From [Flavobacterium] thermophilum (GTDB lineage: Bacteria; Bacillota; Bacilli; Bacillales; Anoxybacillaceae): a stretch of 64,000 bases of DNA. The stretch is from the NCBI GenBank assembly GCA_900450595.1, contig UGGS01000001.1, forward strand, positions 744,001-808,000, given 5' to 3'. Below the pieces are notes generated by a model. That model was not told the DNA's origin, searched no databases, and worked only from the letters and a program-made list of their open reading frames with translations. A program made the translations under genes and the position numbers. Positions 60,853 to 64,000 of the stretch are shown piece after piece (position 1 is the stretch's first letter; every line of letters starts with the position of its first letter).

Positions 60853-61650
60853 ATGAGACGGAGAGCTGTTTCGTTTCTCATCGTTGTTGCCGCTCTGTCC
60901 GGAGCGCTTTGGCTTGGCGGCCTGGCATTGGCGGTGCAAGATCAGTTTTTTGCAACCGCCAAGCCGCCGACGAAAGAACAACGGCCGTCAACGGCTGAAA
61001 CAAGGCAACATGATGAGAAAATGGATATTGTTGCTCTTGGCGACTCGTTGACGAGAGGAACGGGCGATGAAAGCGGAAAAGGGTATGTCGGCTATATGGT
61101 CGATGCGCTTCGCCGGCAAACGGATAGGCCGATCCGTGTGACGAATTTGGCGGTTCGCGGCCTTCGCTCCGACGGACTGCTTCGCCAGCTTGGCCAGCCT
61201 GAGATTCAGCGGCAAGTCGCCATGGCGGATCTTATTGTGATGACCATCGGCGGCAACGACTTGTTTCAAGGCGGGGAAGCGTTGAAACTGGATCGAAAGC
61301 AGCTGAATGAGGCGAAACGGCGATATGTAGCCAACCTAGACCGCATTTTCGCCGCGCTGCGCCGCTTCAACAGCGAAGCGGTCATTTTTGCGATCGGTTT
61401 GTACAACCCGTTTGGCGATTTAGACGATGCCAAATGGACGTCGGCGGTTGTGCGCGATTGGAATTTTGCATCAGCGGAAGTGGCGGCCCGCTATCCGAAC
61501 ATCGTCGCGGTGCCGACGTTTGACTTGTTTGTCTTGCATGTCAATGATTATTTATATAGCGACCATTTCCATCCAAACAAAGAAGGGTACAAGCGGATTG
61601 GAGAGCGCGTCGCCTCGCTCATCACGTTGACGGAGGAGGACGAGCGATGA
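60853..61650 (+). CDS. GDSL/SGNH-type esterase, membrane-anchored or secreted
   Basis: 265 residues. An N-terminal hydrophobic segment (about 5-27, RRRAVSFLIVVAALSGALWLG) serves as signal anchor. The SGNH blocks are complete: ALGDSLTRG (nucleophile Ser), MTIGGNDLF (Asn), and SDHFHPNKEGY (Asp/His). A lipase, acyl-esterase or deacetylase at the cell surface is likely. It overlaps the ABC ATPase gene by 4 bp, which suggests a link to the transported molecule. Confidence 0.88.
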   Translation: MRRRAVSFLIVVAALSGALWLGGLALAVQDQFFATAKPPTKEQRPSTAETRQHDEKMDIVALGDSLTRGTGDESGKGYVGYMVDALRRQTDRPIRVTNLAVRGLRSDGLLRQLGQPEIQRQVAMADLIVMTIGGNDLFQGGEALKLDRKQLNEAKRRYVANLDRIFAALRRFNSEAVIFAIGLYNPFGDLDDAKWTSAVVRDWNFASAEVAARYPNIVAVPTFDLFVLHVNDYLYSDHFHPNKEGYKRIGERVASLITLTEEDER

Positions 61651-62561
61651 CCAAACGGGCGACATTGATGGTCAAAGAGCTGCGAAAAACGATTCGCGGC
61701 AAGGAAATTATTAAAGGCATTTCGTTTGAGCTGCATGAAGGGGAAGTATTCGGTTTTTTAGGGCCGAACGGCGCGGGAAAAACGACGACGATCCGCATGC
61801 TCGTCGGGCTCATTCGGCCGACGGCGGGGACGGTGGCAATTGGCGGGTATGATCTTCACCGCCAGTTTACCGACGCGATCCGCCAGATCGGTTGCATCGT
61901 CGAAAACCCAGAAATGTATCCGTATTTAACAGGCTGGGAAAACCTTGAACATTTCGCCCGCATGATGCCGGGAATTGGTGCAGATCGCATCATGGAAGTG
62001 GCGAAGCTCGTCGGGCTGGAACAGCGCATCCATGACCGGGTGGGCACGTATTCGCTCGGCATGCGGCAGCGGCTCGGCATCGCGCAGGCGCTGCTTGGAA
62101 AGCCGAAGGTGCTCATTTTGGACGAGCCGACCAACGGCCTTGACCCGGCCGGCATTCGCGAAATGCGCGCCTTCATCCGCTTTTTGGCGGAAACGGAAGG
62201 GTTGAGCGTCCTCGTTTCATCGCATTTGTTAAGCGAAATTCAATTAATGTGCGACCGCGTCGCCATTATGGCGAAAGGGCGGCTCTTGGCGGTCGACACG
62301 GTGGAGCGGCTGTTAAACCAGCAGGCGCGCGTCGTTTGGAAAGCCGTTCCGATCGAGCGGGCGCGGGCGCTGTTAGCGGCGGAAACCGAGGTGTTGCGCG
62401 CCGATGAAGAGACGATCGTCACGCCATATGAGCCGTCGAGACTAGCCGCTTGGAACGCCAAGCTTGTCCAAGCCGGCGTCTCGGTTTCGGAAATTGAACC
62501 GCGGCTGCCGACGCTCGAGGACTTGTTTATCGAGCTGACAGGGGGCGAAACGATTGAGTAA
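61647..62561 (+). CDS. ABC transporter ATP-binding protein
   Basis: 304 residues. Walker A GPNGAGKTTT, signature YSLGMRQRLGIAQAL, Walker B LILDEPTNGLD, switch SSHLLSE, then a C-terminal ~85-residue domain of the CcmA/BcrA-type ATPases. Pairs with the ABC-2 permease (8-bp overlap). Similar pairs give bacitracin/lantibiotic resistance or export lipids; substrate not known. Confidence 0.9.
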   Translation: MTKRATLMVKELRKTIRGKEIIKGISFELHEGEVFGFLGPNGAGKTTTIRMLVGLIRPTAGTVAIGGYDLHRQFTDAIRQIGCIVENPEMYPYLTGWENLEHFARMMPGIGADRIMEVAKLVGLEQRIHDRVGTYSLGMRQRLGIAQALLGKPKVLILDEPTNGLDPAGIREMRAFIRFLAETEGLSVLVSSHLLSEIQLMCDRVAIMAKGRLLAVDTVERLLNQQARVVWKAVPIERARALLAAETEVLRADEETIVTPYEPSRLAAWNAKLVQAGVSVSEIEPRLPTLEDLFIELTGGETIE

Positions 62562-63534
62562 GCTCGTGTATAATGAAATGTTGAAAATCGTTCGCAAACG
62601 GCGTCTATGGGTGATCGCCGCCATCATTGCGGTGCTCGTCGCCTTGTTTACATACGCCCAATACCGCGAGACGGAAGAACTGCGAAAACGGCTTGGCACG
62701 ACCGACTGGCGGACGCAGCTGCAGCAGCAAATCGTCGATTTGCAAAACCGCCTCCAGTCGCCGAGCATGTCGGAAGAATGGCGGAAGTATTTGCAAATCC
62801 GTCTCAAGCAGCAGCAGTATTACTTAGAACATAACATCAACCCGTCCGCTCCTGGTGCGCCGACGTTTATGCGCACGTTTATCGAAAACGCCATCGATTT
62901 GTTCTTGCCGCTTTTGGTGATGGTGGTGGCGGCCGATTTAGTGTCGTCCGAGGCAAGCGCTGGAACGATCAAGCTGCTTCTCGTTCGGCCGGTGAAGCGG
63001 TGGAAAGTGCTGCTCAGCAAATATATCGCGCTCTTGTTGTCTGTCTCGTTTGTGATGTTGGCGACAGCAGTGTTGTCGTATGTCATTTCCGGTCTTGTGT
63101 TCGGGTACGGCGGCTTTCATCTGCCACTATTGACCGGTTTTGTCCCTCAAGGAGAGGATCTCGATACAACGAACGTTCACATGATTCCGCAATGGAAATA
63201 CATTTTGATCGAGCTTGGGCTCGCCACGTTTGTGAGTGCTGTTGTCGGCACGCTGACGTTTATGTGTTCCGTGCTGCTTCGGAGCACGGCGGCAGTGATG
63301 GGCATTATGCTCGCGGCATTGATTTCTGGCGCGATTTTGTCGAACATGGTGTCGTCATGGCATTCGGCGAAATATTTGTTTATGGTCAATTTGCGGCTGA
63401 CAGATTACATAAAAGGAGCGACTCCGCCGATTGAGGGAATGACGCTTGGCTTTTCGATGGCCGTGCTGGCCGTTTGGGGGCTTGCAGGGCTTCTTGTCGC
63501 TTTTTTTGTCTTTATGCGGCGAGATGTCTATTGA
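62554..63534 (+). CDS. ABC-2 type permease
   Basis: 326 residues, six helices. After the first helix (about 18-36) comes a long extracytoplasmic segment rich in Gln and Arg (about 40-105), then five helices with ASAGTIKLLLVRPVKRWKVL as coupling region. TTG 62554 overlaps the ATPase gene by 8 bp; SKLVYNEMLKIVRKRRLW is a typical start. Confidence 0.85.
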   Translation: MSKLVYNEMLKIVRKRRLWVIAAIIAVLVALFTYAQYRETEELRKRLGTTDWRTQLQQQIVDLQNRLQSPSMSEEWRKYLQIRLKQQQYYLEHNINPSAPGAPTFMRTFIENAIDLFLPLLVMVVAADLVSSEASAGTIKLLLVRPVKRWKVLLSKYIALLLSVSFVMLATAVLSYVISGLVFGYGGFHLPLLTGFVPQGEDLDTTNVHMIPQWKYILIELGLATFVSAVVGTLTFMCSVLLRSTAAVMGIMLAALISGAILSNMVSSWHSAKYLFMVNLRLTDYIKGATPPIEGMTLGFSMAVLAVWGLAGLLVAFFVFMRRDVY

Positions 63535-63550
63535 AAACGGCAGAGCGGCG

Positions 63551-63581
63551 AAAACCCGAGGGGGTGTTCCCTCGGGTTTTT
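63551..63581. terminator. Bidirectional terminator
   Basis: AAAACCCGAGGG (63551-63562) and CCCTCGGGTTTTT (63569-63581) form a 12-bp stem with a six-base loop; T-runs on both strands. Confidence 0.9.
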
Positions 63582-63602
63582 CAGTGAAAGGGGATGAAAT
63601 GC

Positions 63603-64000
63603 CTATCTATTCGGCTGCTTGTCGTGAACGCCGGCGAGTCCAAGCGCGTGATGGCCCCGCAGCAACTGCTCCACGGCCGGCCATTGCTGTTCATCGCAAC
63701 GGATGAGAAGCACGATATCAGCGCCTGTGCGGCTTTGACGGTGCGTGGATTTTCGGTTTACCCACCATTTGAGCAAAATGCCGATTCCGATGCCTGAAAC
63801 CGCCCCGATAATCCCCCAAATGATCGGACCCCATGCCAACACATAGCCGTAAATCGCCCCTAGCAGCATCAAGCACGTTCCTAAAATCGCCGCCAAGTCA
63901 AGGAAGCTGAACCCGTTGGCGTGATGGAGCGTATCAAGCAGGCGCGGCGGTTCGGCAGAGCGGTTGAGCGGGACTGCAAAAATCTGATGTTCAGCAATCC
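63603..64000 (-). CDS. Membrane protein of unknown function (5' partial)
   Basis: The reading frame is open to the window edge, so the N-terminus is missing. Visible are ~131 residues: a soluble start (IAEHQIFAVPLNRSAEPPRL), two helices forming a Gly-rich hairpin (LGTCLMLLGAIYGYVLAWGP and IIWGIIGAVSGIGIGILL), and a soluble tail with VLLIRCDEQQW. It looks like the membrane-plus-tail half of a stress-type YlaF/DUF1269-like protein, but I cannot assign it. Confidence 0.7.
   Translation of the reverse strand, partial: IAEHQIFAVPLNRSAEPPRLLDTLHHANGFSFLDLAAILGTCLMLLGAIYGYVLAWGPIIWGIIGAVSGIGIGILLKWWVNRKSTHRQSRTGADIVLLIRCDEQQWPAVEQLLRGHHALGLAGVHDKQPNR

Overview
The window looks like the chromosome of a thermophilic endospore-forming Bacillaceae, most likely Geobacillus or a close relative. 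GC is about 50-53% outside mobile DNA, ribosome binding sites are strong AGGAGG types, and ATG/GTG/TTG starts are mixed. It holds two spore-germination receptor operons, several tiny YjcZ-type spore membrane peptides, sporulation-type kinases, and a yngJ-to-yngE catabolic operon as in Bacillus subtilis. I saw no rRNA, tRNA, phage module or CRISPR array.

Layout. 1-9.9 kb: envelope and transport genes (VanY-type carboxypeptidase, methyltransferase, CDF and CorA metal transporters, three YjcZ peptides, DUF1028 protein, MATE pump, PAS kinase, AlaX editing protein). 10-15.6 kb: a mobile zone holding a TnpB-element deletion derivative beside ilvA, and a GNAT gene split by a second TnpB-element derivative that itself carries an IS4-family element. 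15.6-25 kb: small genes, then a TetR regulator with two palindromic operators and a seven-gene leucine/isovalerate-type degradation operon (acyl-CoA dehydrogenase, acyl-CoA ligase, biotin carboxylase, biotin carrier, HMG-CoA lyase, enoyl-CoA hydratase, carboxyltransferase). 25-28.3 kb: a structured non-coding RNA and a MarR/EmrA/EmrB drug-efflux operon. 28.3-31.4 kb: an AT-rich two-gene foreign segment (small RHH-like protein plus zinc-finger DDE-like protein), cut short by a chimera of a TnpB-element left end and a second IS4 copy.

31.4-48.6 kb: small Bacillus-type proteins, a KinB-like kinase, an fsr-type pseudogene, a ger operon in B-A-C order on the minus strand, a YtrA-type GntR/ABC operon, a candidate germination D subunit, a ger operon in A-C-B order on the plus strand, and a partner-switching trio (phosphatase, anti-sigma-type kinase, STAS antagonist) without a sigma factor. 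48.6-64 kb: a third TnpB-element derivative, a heterodimeric ABC exporter with one degenerate and one canonical ATP site, MOSC and luciferase-like enzymes, a coiled-coil protein, a thioredoxin-fold protein, a glutamine synthetase preceded by a MITE, a TauE exporter, and a GDSL-esterase/ABC-2 operon.

The strongest unusual signals are these. (1) Two classes of in-frame deletion derivatives of one TnpB transposon are present at four sites, always next to TTTAT; removing one restores the GNAT reading frame exactly. (2) A nested insertion was apparently copied to a second site and then truncated. (3) The AT-rich RHH + zinc-finger element is of a kind I cannot name. (4) A 168-bp MITE with perfect repeats and a target duplication sits upstream of a glutamine synthetase that lacks the feedback-inhibition arginine. 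(5) A non-coding RNA of about 260 nt has its own promoter and terminator.
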